DNA of 64,000 nucleotides from an uncultured Lachnospiraceae bacterium. GTDB lineage: Bacteria > Bacillota > Clostridia > Lachnospirales > Lachnospiraceae. Below the pieces are notes generated by a model. The model was not told the origin of the DNA. It searched no databases and was given only the letters and a program-made list of their open reading frames with translations. Location: assembly GCA_900548905.1 (NCBI GenBank), contig URMK01000024.1:1-64000 (forward strand), read 5' to 3'. The position numbers and the translations under genes are program-made. How positions within the stretch are numbered: the stretch's first letter is position 1; each line of letters opens with the position of its first letter. Of the stretch, positions 33,776-43,049 are shown one piece after another.

Positions 33776-34597
33776 TCAGCCTTTTATCGCTCCCTGCGTC
33801 ATCCCGCTCACAAGTCTGTCAGACATGCATAGATAAACAATGAGCATCGGGATAACTGAAATAATAATACTAGATAAAAGAATTGGATAGTTTGTAAAAT
33901 GGTCTCCTTTAAACTGCGAAATAAATAACTGAATAGTCTTGCTTTTTTCTTTTGTCAGAAATATTAATCCCATCATTAAATCATTCCAGGCATTTAAAAA
34001 AGTGATAATACCAATTGTAGCAATAGAAGGTTTTAACAAGGGCAGAATCACCTTATAAAACAACTGGGCGATAGACGCTCCGTCAATAACCGCGGCTTCC
34101 TCCAGCTCAAGAGGAATCGACTGCAGATATCCTGTCATAATAAAAACGGCTGTCGGTATCGCTCCGGCAATGTATATTAAAACAAGCGCCAGGGCGTTGG
34201 TAATGTGCAGCCGAGATACTGAGATATAAAGCGGAACCAGCAGGGAATGGATTGGTATCATGATTCCCATAAGCAGATACGTCATACAAAGCTTACTCAG
34301 CTTCCAACGCATCCTTGCTATAGCATAAGAAGCCATCGCCGATACCACTACCGTTACAATACACGTTATCAAAGAATATATGACACTGTTAATCAAATTT
34401 CTTAAAATACCATATTCGGTGAATACAGCTATGTAGGAATCCAAGCTGAACATCTGCGGAAGCGCCCATGGATTCCCGTATATCTCTTCCGTCGTTTTAA
34501 AGGAGGAAAGGAATATGAATAAGACAGGAAAAGCCACTGCCAATAACAGAAAGGCAAAGAAAAAATATCTCAGGATATTTATCACTTTTTTCTTCAT
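33776..34597 (-). CDS. Sugar ABC importer permease (MalG type)
   Basis: Inner-membrane permease of 273 residues with six hydrophobic segments. The EAA loop that docks the ATPase reads EEAAVIDGASIAQLFYKVIL near residue 160, and the C-terminus ends in the usual MTQGAIKG. It pairs with the MalF-type permease encoded seven bases upstream and the lipoprotein binding protein. No ATPase is encoded in the locus. The start follows AGGGGGTGATT. Confidence 0.92.
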   Translation of the reverse strand: MKKKVINILRYFFFAFLLLAVAFPVLFIFLSSFKTTEEIYGNPWALPQMFSLDSYIAVFTEYGILRNLINSVIYSLITCIVTVVVSAMASYAIARMRWKLSKLCMTYLLMGIMIPIHSLLVPLYISVSRLHITNALALVLIYIAGAIPTAVFIMTGYLQSIPLELEEAAVIDGASIAQLFYKVILPLLKPSIATIGIITFLNAWNDLMMGLIFLTKEKSKTIQLFISQFKGDHFTNYPILLSSIIISVIPMLIVYLCMSDRLVSGMTQGAIKG

Positions 34598-34604
34598 TAA
34601 GCAA

Positions 34605-35480
34605 TCACCCCCTGTCCTTTAATATAGTCTGAATCACCCCGGAAAAAACAAGGCAGAACAGAAAAAGAATCAAACCGATCGCACACCCATATCCATAATC
34701 CAGCTGCAAAAAAGCCTTATTATACATATGGGAAGCCATTACTTCTGTTGCATGTGCAGGCCCGCCTCCCGTCATTACATAGATAGAATCAAAAGCTTTA
34801 AAGGAACTTGTAGTTATCAATACAATGCTGACCCGCAGAACCGGTTTCATATTTGGTGTGATAATCTTTGTTGTAAGCTGCCATGAATTTGCCCCGTCGA
34901 TTTTGGCGGCCTCGATCATATCGTTGGAAATAGATGTGATTCCTGTGACAAAGATCACCATATGATACCCCACCCATTGCCATGCAACGGCAATACAGAC
35001 ACAAACCATAGCCGTTTTGCTGTCTGCAAGCCAAAAATGGACCAGATCCTCCTGACCAATCATTTTTAAAAAGGCATTCAGCAACCCGATTTCCGGATGA
35101 AATATAAAATAAAACATCAGGGATACCGCTGTTCCGGAAATGATTGCAGGCATAAATACCGTATTTCTGACCAGTTTCTCAAACCGTTTTCCCCTTGTCA
35201 GTAAGATAGCCAGAAAGTAAGCGAGAGGAATCTGAAAAAGAACAGACAGCCCCAGGTATTGAAAGGTATTACCGATTGACCTCCTGAAAATATCATCCCT
35301 TGTAAATAGCTTGACAAAATTTCTGATTCCTACAAATCTGGCGCTGGACAGTAAATCCCAGTCAAAAAAAGACAGACCTACAGACATAATCAGAGGCACT
35401 GGTATAATTAATGTAAAAATCAGAAGCGCCGGTAATATAAAAATGGCAATCGTTTTTTTGTTACTTAACATTTTATTCAT
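34605..35480 (-). CDS. Sugar ABC importer permease (MalF type)
   Basis: Permease of 291 residues from the ATG at 35480, chosen because GGGAG precedes it and the first membrane segment follows directly. A longer upstream frame has no ribosome site. Six membrane segments are visible. The EAA-type loop reads IEAAKIDGANSWQL near residue 195, and the FDSIYVMTGGGP run near 245 is typical of CUT1 permeases. It forms a heterodimer with the next gene product and imports the oligosaccharide bound by the lipoprotein. Confidence 0.92.
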   Translation of the reverse strand: MNKMLSNKKTIAIFILPALLIFTLIIPVPLIMSVGLSFFDWDLLSSARFVGIRNFVKLFTRDDIFRRSIGNTFQYLGLSVLFQIPLAYFLAILLTRGKRFEKLVRNTVFMPAIISGTAVSLMFYFIFHPEIGLLNAFLKMIGQEDLVHFWLADSKTAMVCVCIAVAWQWVGYHMVIFVTGITSISNDMIEAAKIDGANSWQLTTKIITPNMKPVLRVSIVLITTSSFKAFDSIYVMTGGGPAHATEVMASHMYNKAFLQLDYGYGCAIGLILFLFCLVFSGVIQTILKDRG

Positions 35481-35608
35481 GCAGTGATCTCCCTTTATTT
35501 CCGTTGGCAACATGCCAAACGGATGCGTATACACATCCATTTGACGGCTGCCGTAAGGATACCCAATGTCTGCGGTTCCTGCCCCCATTATGAAGGCAGG
35601 TTATCCTA

Positions 35609-36988
35609 TCATTCCCCCCAGGCATCTTCTGCATATTCCTGCAGCTTCCCAAATTCCTTCTTGGGATCTCCCCCCGTAATAACCGCCTGAGTGGTATTGT
35701 TTAATTCCTGTCCCACATCAGTACCAAGCGGATTATCCCAGGGGATAATGGAATATGCAGCACTTTCAAATGCACTCATTACCTCCGTGGCGAGCGGGCT
35801 GATTTTACTGGTGTCATAATCTACATTTTTACAGGCAATAAGGGCACCCGTTTCTGCATAAGCCGCCTGTCTTTCCGGCGAGAAAATAAAAGCTAAAAAG
35901 GCTTCCGCTACCGGCTGGTTTTTAGTACCGGAGGAAATGGCGAATCCCTCGTCAAAATTCATAAGCCAGTCATTGGCACTGCCTTTACCGCCTTCTATGG
36001 CGGGAAGATTAAATATTCCAACATCATCACCCAAGGTTTCCGCAAAACCGGGTACGGACCATGAACCGTCAATTATCATCGCGGATTCCCCGGCCTTAAA
36101 TTTATTTCCCGCTTCTTCCTGAGAGATAGCCACTATTGATTCGTTAAACATTTTCCTGTTTACCATATCCTGCAGATATTGCCCTGCATTGACAAACGCT
36201 TCATTAGCGAAATCCGCCTCTTTATTAAGCACTACTTTTTCATAAAGCTCATTTCCATTGAGGCGGTTAAATATCATCATGTAAGGGATAGTTCCCGGCC
36301 AGGGATCCGAAATTCCCAACATACATGGCGTAACTCCCTTTTCGTTAAAAAGATCAGCAAGTGCTAATAATTCTTCATAAGTCTCAGGTACTTCGGCATT
36401 ACACTCCTTAAAAATTTTCTTATTATAGAAAAACATTTCTCCGCTGGCAATCAATGGAATGGCATAGGCTTTTCCGTCAAAGGTGGATAAAGCCAGCGCC
36501 TTATCATTCATGATGGCTTTTGTTTCCGGATATGTATCCAGCATATGTTCAATAGGCAGTACTTTTCCTCCATCCACGAACGGCTGAAGCCTTCCGGTCA
36601 AATAGGTGCGAAATACATCAGGCGCGTTGCCCGCAGCAACTTCCGTAGTAATTTTGGTAAGATAATCTTCGCCGGATGTAATAAAAGTTGCTTCCACTTC
36701 ACATCCCGGATATTTTTCTTCAAAAAGTCTTATGTTTTCTTCCATCCAGGGATACGTATGGTCATTTGTATTACTCTTATCTCCTGTCGTCCAAAATGTG
36801 ATCTTTCCGCTGAGTTCAGAATTTGCAGTTTCCGTTTCCTTCTCCCCATCACCTTCTTCAGTAACGGCTTCACTTTCCTGCGCTGTTTGTTTTACAGCCG
36901 GCTCCTCCGCCGCTTTTTGTCCGCACCCTGCCAGCATGGATAACCCCAGTGTAATGACCAGAGCCGTTGATAATATTTTTTTCTTCAT
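35609..36988 (-). CDS. Extracellular solute-binding lipoprotein (family 1)
   Basis: Sugar-binding protein of 459 residues. It has a lipoprotein signal peptide with lipobox LAGC, so Cys22 is the lipidated residue. An acidic Glu/Thr-rich linker follows, then the family 1 binding fold (KITFWTTGDKS at about 55, GNAPDVFRT, INDFDEGFAISSG-like region near 335). It captures an oligosaccharide for the permease pair. The neighbouring beta-mannosidase suggests a mannoside; this is inference. It is the first gene of the operon, with a near-consensus promoter whose -10 box lies inside a palindrome. Confidence 0.9.
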   Translation of the reverse strand: MKKKILSTALVITLGLSMLAGCGQKAAEEPAVKQTAQESEAVTEEGDGEKETETANSELSGKITFWTTGDKSNTNDHTYPWMEENIRLFEEKYPGCEVEATFITSGEDYLTKITTEVAAGNAPDVFRTYLTGRLQPFVDGGKVLPIEHMLDTYPETKAIMNDKALALSTFDGKAYAIPLIASGEMFFYNKKIFKECNAEVPETYEELLALADLFNEKGVTPCMLGISDPWPGTIPYMMIFNRLNGNELYEKVVLNKEADFANEAFVNAGQYLQDMVNRKMFNESIVAISQEEAGNKFKAGESAMIIDGSWSVPGFAETLGDDVGIFNLPAIEGGKGSANDWLMNFDEGFAISSGTKNQPVAEAFLAFIFSPERQAAYAETGALIACKNVDYDTSKISPLATEVMSAFESAAYSIIPWDNPLGTDVGQELNNTTQAVITGGDPKKEFGKLQEYAEDAWGE

Positions 36989-37028
36989 ACTCCCTCCATC
37001 CTGCGTATTTTGTACGCTGATAACGAAA

Positions 37029-37060
37029 CCATATTTACAATTAAATTGTAGTAAATATGG
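37029..37060. promoter_or_regulatory. Operator palindrome over the importer promoter
   Basis: The outer arms CCATATTTAC (37029-37038) and GTAAATATGG (37051-37060) are perfect. A nested TACAAT/ATTGTA pair lies at 37036-37041 and 37045-37050. The -10 box of the minus-strand promoter lies inside it. Likely bound by the divergently encoded ROK repressor. Confidence 0.7.
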
Positions 37061-37073
37061 ATTGTAAAGTCAA
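37045..37073 (-). promoter_or_regulatory. Promoter of the mannoside importer operon
   Basis: -35 TTGACT (37068-37073), 17-nt spacer, -10 TACAAT (37045-37050), about 57 bases before the lipoprotein ATG. Confidence 0.85.
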
Positions 37074-37190
37074 TTCATTTTATTATATAAATGCACTTTC
37101 TATATAAATTACAATTTTAATACTTTATTTTTGTATATATTTTTGTATTTTATAAGATTTTTTATTTTATTTAATAAATTGTCTATACTA

Positions 37191-37218
37191 TTGTCTTTTG
37201 TTAACACTATGCTATAAT
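37191..37218 (+). promoter_or_regulatory. Promoter of the ROK repressor gene
   Basis: -35 TTGTCT (37191-37196), 16-nt spacer, extended -10 TGCTATAAT (-10 at 37213-37218). The region between the two divergent promoters is very AT-rich (about 37077-37190). Confidence 0.75.
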
Positions 37219-37290
37219 TTGAATAAAGATGTATTCTTGAAATTTTCAGAACCTATTAAGATCATGCTGTCCGGAAGCAAGGAGAAAGAA

Positions 37291-38520
37291 ATGCAGAAAA
37301 GTTCGGGTTCAAATAATCAGGATGTAAAACAAAAAAACCGTATGCTGGTTTTAAAACTGATTACCGTAAATAAAGGAATTTCCCGTGTTGATATTGCAAA
37401 AATGACAGGTCTGTCCAAAATGACAGTGGGAAATATTGTGACAGAATTAATTGTACAGGGTATTGTTACCGAGAAAGCTCTGCCAAACAGCCTGCTTACG
37501 CAAAATAATACGGGCAATTACGGCCGAAAACCTATTATGCTCACTCTTTCTCCGGACTCTCCCTGTATATGCGGCATGCTTATAAAAAGAGAATTATGCC
37601 AAATTGTGTTAGGTGATTTAAGCGGATTTATTTTTGAACAAATTACATATGAATATTCCACGCTGCAAGACGGTGATGCATTAATTGAAATGCTTATACG
37701 GGGATTCCATATCCTTATGGCCCGGACAGAACGTTCTATTCTGGCTATAAGCATTGCTTCTCTTGGGCCGCTAAACAGTTCCGACGGCATTATTTTGAAT
37801 CCCCCTTATTTTTACGGAATCGAAAACTTTCCAATTACTTCTGTCATACAAAAGCTTACGGGACTCCCCACTTTTCTGGTAAATGATGCAAATGCCGGAG
37901 CGCTTGCGGAAAAGCTATATGGTATCGGAAAAGATATTCCAAACTTTACATACCTTCATATAATGAACGGCATCGGAACCGGACTCGTGCTGAAGGACAG
38001 CCTGTATAATGGAGATACCGGCCAAAGCGGCGAAATCGGACATACCTCCATTAACTTTGCCGGTCCTCAATGCGCATGCGGGAATAAAGGGTGTCTCGAT
38101 TTGTATGCCAATGTTGACAATATGAGACGAAAGATTCAGGAGTTGTCTCCTTTTTATCCCGACTCTCCTCTGGTATCCGTCAGCCACCCGACCTGGTGCG
38201 ATATCGTGGACTGCGCGAATAAGAAGGACAATCTTGCCATCATCGCAATTGAAGAATTTTGTTCTTATGTTTCTTATGCCCTGATTAATACTCTCAACTT
38301 ATTAAATATCGCAACCTTGATTGTGGGCTATGATTCCTCTCTTGATGGATTCATCATAGAAGATATTATTAAAAACAAGTTATCCCGTACTCTTCTTTCA
38401 GCCAATTATGATAAGATAACCGTTATACACTCCAGGTTCAACGGCGATGCTCCTTTAATCGGTTCCATTGCCTTTATTGCAGATAAAGTATTTTCACATA
38501 ATCTGCCCCTCTCCCGTTAA
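37291..38520 (+). CDS. ROK family transcriptional repressor (NagC/XylR type)
   Basis: Repressor of 409 residues from the ATG at 37291, which has AAGGAG upstream; longer in-frame starts lack a ribosome site. An N-terminal winged helix-turn-helix (SRVDIAKMTGLSKMTVGNIV near residue 35) is followed by a ROK sugar-binding domain. The zinc motif is intact (CACGNKGCLDLY), unlike in the kinase of the same locus. The sugar-site residues NDANAGALAE and EIGHTS are present. It is divergent from the importer operon and probably represses it until a sugar or sugar phosphate binds. Some frames of unusually AT-rich sequence surround its promoter. Confidence 0.9.
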   Translation: MQKSSGSNNQDVKQKNRMLVLKLITVNKGISRVDIAKMTGLSKMTVGNIVTELIVQGIVTEKALPNSLLTQNNTGNYGRKPIMLTLSPDSPCICGMLIKRELCQIVLGDLSGFIFEQITYEYSTLQDGDALIEMLIRGFHILMARTERSILAISIASLGPLNSSDGIILNPPYFYGIENFPITSVIQKLTGLPTFLVNDANAGALAEKLYGIGKDIPNFTYLHIMNGIGTGLVLKDSLYNGDTGQSGEIGHTSINFAGPQCACGNKGCLDLYANVDNMRRKIQELSPFYPDSPLVSVSHPTWCDIVDCANKKDNLAIIAIEEFCSYVSYALINTLNLLNIATLIVGYDSSLDGFIIEDIIKNKLSRTLLSANYDKITVIHSRFNGDAPLIGSIAFIADKVFSHNLPLSR

Positions 38521-38532
38521 ACGCCATGAAAT

Positions 38533-38576
38533 AAGCCTCAAAAGAGTGGATATCATAATCCATCCCTTTGAGGCTT
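38533..38576. terminator. Bidirectional terminator between ROK repressor and MarR genes
   Basis: AAGCCTCAAA (38533-38542) pairs with TTTGAGGCTT (38567-38576), with partial pairing inside. Short T and A runs lie on either side. It lies between convergent genes. Confidence 0.7.
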
Positions 38577-38614
38577 TCACCGTTCAATTTTATTGTTTAT
38601 AGAATTACTGCAAT

Positions 38615-39061
38615 TTATCTGCCGTTCTGTATCCCCTGGAAAAATTCCAGCAGGTTCCCAAGTGATTTCTGCAGCACCATCTGCTCTTCTTCACTCAGTC
38701 CCTCCACCACCTTACGGATCATTTCTTCATGAAAGCTTTTATGGTGGGCAAAGGCCTTCTTTCCTTTCGCCGTAAGAGAGATAAGCACCACCCGCCTGTC
38801 CTCCTCACTTCTGACGCGATCCACATACCCCTTTTTCACCAGGCTGTTTACAGAAATGGTCAGGGTACCCGTAGTGACTGCCAGAGCTTTGGCCACAGAA
38901 GTCATATTCTTGGCCGCACCGGTGCCGATGGCCTCAATGACATGCATGTCGTTGGCGGTCATATCCTTGTATTCTTCCGTGCGGATGGCCTGCTCCTCAA
39001 TCGCGTTGATGTTGCGGAACAGCCTCACCAACAATTCATTGAGTGTTTCATTGATATCCAA
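38615..39061 (-). CDS. MarR family transcriptional regulator
   Basis: Regulator of 148 residues. The TTG at 39061 is favoured because a perfect AAAGGAGG lies eight bases before it; a GTG 24 bases upstream has none. The winged helix-turn-helix is visible (TSVAKALAVTTGTLTISVNSL near 55, then the wing DRVRSEEDRRVVLISLT with the conserved DxR). It probably binds the TTTGATT palindrome at 39137-39154 upstream of its own gene. It lies downstream of the FtsX-type transporter and may control that system or fatty-acid genes elsewhere, because the palindrome resembles FabT-type sites. Ligand unknown. Confidence 0.85.
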   Translation of the reverse strand: MDINETLNELLVRLFRNINAIEEQAIRTEEYKDMTANDMHVIEAIGTGAAKNMTSVAKALAVTTGTLTISVNSLVKKGYVDRVRSEEDRRVVLISLTAKGKKAFAHHKSFHEEMIRKVVEGLSEEEQMVLQKSLGNLLEFFQGIQNGR

Positions 39062-39136
39062 CGGGGCTTCCTCCTTTGCCTGCACTATAATTTCGCTTTC
39101 CTATCCATCATTATAATTTACTCCAACTTATATTTC

Positions 39137-39154
39137 AATCAAAATGGTTTGATT
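39137..39154. promoter_or_regulatory. Palindromic MarR operator candidate
   Basis: AATCAAA-ATGG-TTTGATT, a 7-bp perfect arm, about 75 bases before the MarR start. The TTTGA/TCAAA core is like sites of FabT-type MarR regulators. Confidence 0.55.
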
Positions 39155-39215
39155 CTCAAATTTTCCAAATAAATATCTCTCCGGCATCCTGTCCGTAACG
39201 GACAGGACGCACGCC

Positions 39216-42200
39216 TCACTCCACAGATTTCATGGACTCCGCCATATTGATGCCGTCCAGTTTTTTATTCATAGCCCAGTCCACGATCCCGGCAAACACA
39301 AAGGTAAGCACGATGCTGTACAGCACGCTCAGGGGTGCGATATGGACATCAAAGGCAATCATGTCAATATCAATATTATACATGACGAATTGATGGAGAT
39401 ACTTTCCCATGATCAGCCCCACGCCGGCGCCGATTCCCGTAAGCACCAGATTTTCACGGAATACATAGCTGGCAGTTTCCCTGCGGTAAAAGCCCAGAAC
39501 CTTGATAGTGGCGATTTCCCGCAGCCTTTCCGTAATGTTGATGTTAGTCAGGTTATACAGAACAATGAAGGCGAGGGATCCCGCGCAGCCGATAATCAGC
39601 AGAACCACGTAATCCAGGCTCTTCATCATACTGCTGAAACGTACCTTCATATCGTCATTGATAGTAACGGAGGCCACGCCGTCACAATTCATAATGGCGG
39701 CGGATACGCTGTGGACATCCTTCTCTTCCTTCACATTAATATAAGCGCTTTTATATTCCGGCTCCTTTCCGATCTGATCCGTCCAGGTTTCAGGGCTGAT
39801 ATATGCATAGTTGTACACATAATTCTCACTGATGCCCGAAACCTTCAGATCCAGGGTGTTCCTGTCGTCATCCTGGATGGTTACCGTATCTCCGATTTTT
39901 GCATCACATTTATCTGCCAGCTTCTCCGTCAGCACCACTTCCCCCTTCCCGGGGTAGGCAACCGGTTCCTCCCGGGTAGTATGCAGGTTCAGATAATAAC
40001 CGATTTCCTCCGCCTTTTCCGGCACTACCAGGGTAAGGGATTTGGATTTGTCCCCCCTGGTCAAATCCGCGCTCTCCTCAAAGGCCAGCATAAATTCCCG
40101 GGCATTTTCCGCCATCACCTCTTCAAACTCTCTGCCGTCCATTTCCTGCCAGGGATCACTGAAAATGACACTCATATCATTTATCTGGATTTCATCAAAC
40201 TGGTTGTAGGTAATGCTCTTGATAGAATCCTTGACACCAAAACCGGTAAGCAGCAGGGCCGTGCATCCCCCGATGCCGAAAACCATCATGAAGAAACGCT
40301 GCTTGTAACGGAAAATATTTCTGGCGGATACCTTTAGCAGGAATTTCATATGGTTCCATAAAAAAGGGATCCGTTCCAGGATAATCCGTTTGCCGCTTTT
40401 GGGGGCCTTGGGACGCATCAGTTCAGCCGCAACACTGGTCAGTTCATAACGGCAGGTGGCTATCGTGGTTCCCATGGAACATATAATCGATACGGCCAGG
40501 GAAATAACGCCCAGCTTCCAGTCCAGAATAACCCGAATATCCCCCAAACGGTACATCATCCGGTATGCACTCCAGATAACCATAGGGAATACATAAGAAC
40601 CAAGGAGGAATCCGATACCGCACCCCAGTACGGCGGCGCTTCCTGAATAGAAGAGGTATTTGCCCATAATGGTAGCCTCCCCATAGCCCAGAGCCTTCAG
40701 AATACCGATCTGCGTCCTCTGTTCCTCCACCATTCTAGTCATCGTGGTAATACAAACCAATGCCGCCACCAGGAAAAAGAAAATAGGAAACACATTGGCA
40801 ATCCCTTCCACGATATCCGAGTCGCTTTCAAAACAGGCATACCCAATATTTTTATCCCGGCCTAACACGTAGGTTTCCGGTGTTTTCAGATCCGCCAGTT
40901 CTTCCCTGGCATCCTCCAGTTCCTTTCTGGCATCGGCCGTCTCCTCCTCCAGCTTCTGCCGGTTTTCCTCATATTCCTCCCAGCCGTCCGCCAGTTCCTG
41001 TTCGGCGTCCGCCAGCTCTTTTTCCGCATCCGCAAGCTTCTTTTCTTCCCGCGTTATCTTGTTTTCCGCCGCCTCCAGCTGCCGGCTTCCCATATTGGCC
41101 TGGGCAAGCCCGGCTTCTACCTGCGTTTTCTTTCCCTTTACCTGGGCTTCCTTCAGATTCAGGCCGGTTTCGTACGCATCCTTTTCGTCCCCCTCCATGT
41201 CGGATGCTTCGATTCTCTTTTCCTCCAGCTGATCCAGACCGTCCGCTATTTCTGTCTTTCCATCCTGCAGTTCAGACAGGGAATCCGCCAGTTCCTGTCT
41301 GTTTTCTTCGATTTCTGCCCTGGCATCGGCGATTTCCTGCCGGCCGTCCGCAATTTCCTGCCTGGCATCCTCTATTTCCTTTTCCCCGTCCAAAAGCTCT
41401 TCCCTGGCATCTGCAAGCTTTTCTTCCGCTTCGGCCACTTGCTCTTCCAGTTCCCGTTCCCCGTCCGCAATCTGCCACTGCGCGTCTTCCTTAAGCCTAA
41501 CATACCGTGCCTGTGCCACTTCCTCACAAAGAGGCTCCGCCCAGTCAAGGCAATCATCTATATAATCCTTATATTCCTGGCTGTAGAGAGGAAACTTATC
41601 CGTCAGCCTTACAAAGATTTCCGTATAAGCATCCGTATCAAATCCGTCCTCCGGTATGTATATATATCCCTTCAGCTTGCCGTTTCCGAGCGCCGTGGAT
41701 CCCCTTTCGTAATTTATGTAATAGGAAGCGTCGCAGATCCCCACAATCTTGTATTCCTTATAGGCCAGCATATCCATGGTATCTTCTTCATTGTTCTCCG
41801 ATACCCGGATCGTTGTACCGATTTCCTTCCGGGAAAAACTCAGGCTGTCCACAACACATTCATCCGGCGCTGTGGGCATCCGCCCTTCCTGCACCACCAC
41901 ATGGTTCTGTATCCACAGCAGGGAATGTGCCCGCAGCACACTTTCCGAACCTTCCTCGTCCAGAGCCAGAAAATCCGTATACACCGATCCTTCCGCTATC
42001 TCCACGCCTTCCCGGCTGTTGATCGCTTTCACATCCTGTTCGTCAAAGCCCACCGTGGACAGCAGACGCAGATCGTACAGGTTATTATCCTCCAGATATT
42101 CCCCGCCCGCCTTAAGCATGGCCGGCTTTGTCACCTTTAATCCCGTAAAAAAGCCAACCCCAAGCGCCACGATAGCCAAAATCGCCATGTAACGCCCCAG

Positions 42201-42248
42201 GCTTTCTCTGATTTCCCGTAAAGTTGTCTTTAATATGGTGGATTTCAT
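39216..42248 (-). CDS. FtsX-like ABC transporter permease with long extracellular coiled coil
   Basis: Permease of 1,010 residues from the ATG at 42248, preceded by GGGAGAGGG; an ATG 33 bases upstream is the alternative. The first membrane segment (about 20-40) is followed by an extracellular MacB-like region. A heptad-rich coiled coil at about 253-456 contains many Glu/Ala/Asp repeats such as ADAEKELADAEQELADGWEE. FtsX cores with three further membrane segments follow near 495-640, then a second extracellular region and FtsX core to the end. With the ATPase encoded downstream of the Mrr gene it would form a mechanotransmitting or export system. Substrate unknown. Confidence 0.85.
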   Translation of the reverse strand: MKSTILKTTLREIRESLGRYMAILAIVALGVGFFTGLKVTKPAMLKAGGEYLEDNNLYDLRLLSTVGFDEQDVKAINSREGVEIAEGSVYTDFLALDEEGSESVLRAHSLLWIQNHVVVQEGRMPTAPDECVVDSLSFSRKEIGTTIRVSENNEEDTMDMLAYKEYKIVGICDASYYINYERGSTALGNGKLKGYIYIPEDGFDTDAYTEIFVRLTDKFPLYSQEYKDYIDDCLDWAEPLCEEVAQARYVRLKEDAQWQIADGERELEEQVAEAEEKLADAREELLDGEKEIEDARQEIADGRQEIADARAEIEENRQELADSLSELQDGKTEIADGLDQLEEKRIEASDMEGDEKDAYETGLNLKEAQVKGKKTQVEAGLAQANMGSRQLEAAENKITREEKKLADAEKELADAEQELADGWEEYEENRQKLEEETADARKELEDAREELADLKTPETYVLGRDKNIGYACFESDSDIVEGIANVFPIFFFLVAALVCITTMTRMVEEQRTQIGILKALGYGEATIMGKYLFYSGSAAVLGCGIGFLLGSYVFPMVIWSAYRMMYRLGDIRVILDWKLGVISLAVSIICSMGTTIATCRYELTSVAAELMRPKAPKSGKRIILERIPFLWNHMKFLLKVSARNIFRYKQRFFMMVFGIGGCTALLLTGFGVKDSIKSITYNQFDEIQINDMSVIFSDPWQEMDGREFEEVMAENAREFMLAFEESADLTRGDKSKSLTLVVPEKAEEIGYYLNLHTTREEPVAYPGKGEVVLTEKLADKCDAKIGDTVTIQDDDRNTLDLKVSGISENYVYNYAYISPETWTDQIGKEPEYKSAYINVKEEKDVHSVSAAIMNCDGVASVTINDDMKVRFSSMMKSLDYVVLLIIGCAGSLAFIVLYNLTNINITERLREIATIKVLGFYRRETASYVFRENLVLTGIGAGVGLIMGKYLHQFVMYNIDIDMIAFDVHIAPLSVLYSIVLTFVFAGIVDWAMNKKLDGINMAESMKSVE

Positions 42249-42319
42249 TACATCCCTCTCCCGGCTGAAACGCTTTTCCATAACGGTACCGTGCCTTCAC
42301 CGTTACGCTTTCCCCACTG

Positions 42320-43021
42320 CTACCATTCTATCTCTTCCACAGGAGTGATGCGGGTATTCATTTCCATGCTTCGTATCGTGCCGCTCTTTACCCGTATAAT
42401 CCGATCCGCCATGGCTGTGATTGCCTGGTTATGGGTAATCACCACCACCGTCATCCCTGTCTCCCGGCAGGTATCCTGCAGCAGCTTCAGCACCGCTTTC
42501 CCCGTATTATAATCCAGCGCCCCGGTAGGCTCGTCGCACAACAGCAGCTTGGGATTTTTGGCAAGGGCCCTGGCTATCGCCACACGCTGCTGCTCTCCTC
42601 CCGAAAGCTGGGCCGGGAAATTGGACATTCTTTCATCCAATCCTACCTTTTTCAGTGTTTCCGCCGCATCCAGGGGATTCCTGGATATCTGGGATGCCAG
42701 CTCCACATTTTCAAGAGCCGTCAGATTCTGTATCAGATTATAGAATTGGAAAACAAAACCTATATCATATCTCCGGTAAGAAGTCAGCTGCCTCTGGTTA
42801 TAGGCAGATATTTCCTTTCCATCCAGAATAACCTGCCCCTCGGAAAGCGTATCCATACCTCCCAATATATTCAGTATGGTCGTTTTTCCGGCGCCGGAAG
42901 CTCCCACGATTACGCAGAACTCCCCTTCCTGGATTTCAAAATTAACATCCCGCAGGGCATGGATTTCCACTTCACCCATATGATAAACCTTTTTTACATT
43001 TTTAAATTCTACAAAAGCCAT
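42320..43021 (-). CDS. ABC transporter ATPase, MacB/LolD type
   Basis: ATPase of 233 residues that partners the FtsX-like permease encoded 71 bases downstream. Walker A GASGAGKTT is at 40-48. The signature LSGGEQQRVAIARAL, Walker B LLLCDEPTGALD and the H-loop VVITHNQAI are all intact. The EPTGALD form is typical of MacB/LolD/FtsE-type ATPases. The ATG at 43021 is favoured over a TTG 21 bases upstream. The membrane Mrr gene ends 28 bases before it, so the three genes are probably one operon. Confidence 0.92.
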   Translation of the reverse strand: MAFVEFKNVKKVYHMGEVEIHALRDVNFEIQEGEFCVIVGASGAGKTTILNILGGMDTLSEGQVILDGKEISAYNQRQLTSYRRYDIGFVFQFYNLIQNLTALENVELASQISRNPLDAAETLKKVGLDERMSNFPAQLSGGEQQRVAIARALAKNPKLLLCDEPTGALDYNTGKAVLKLLQDTCRETGMTVVVITHNQAITAMADRIIRVKSGTIRSMEMNTRITPVEEIEW

Positions 43022-43049
43022 AAATCCACCGCCTTTTTCCAAACAACCT

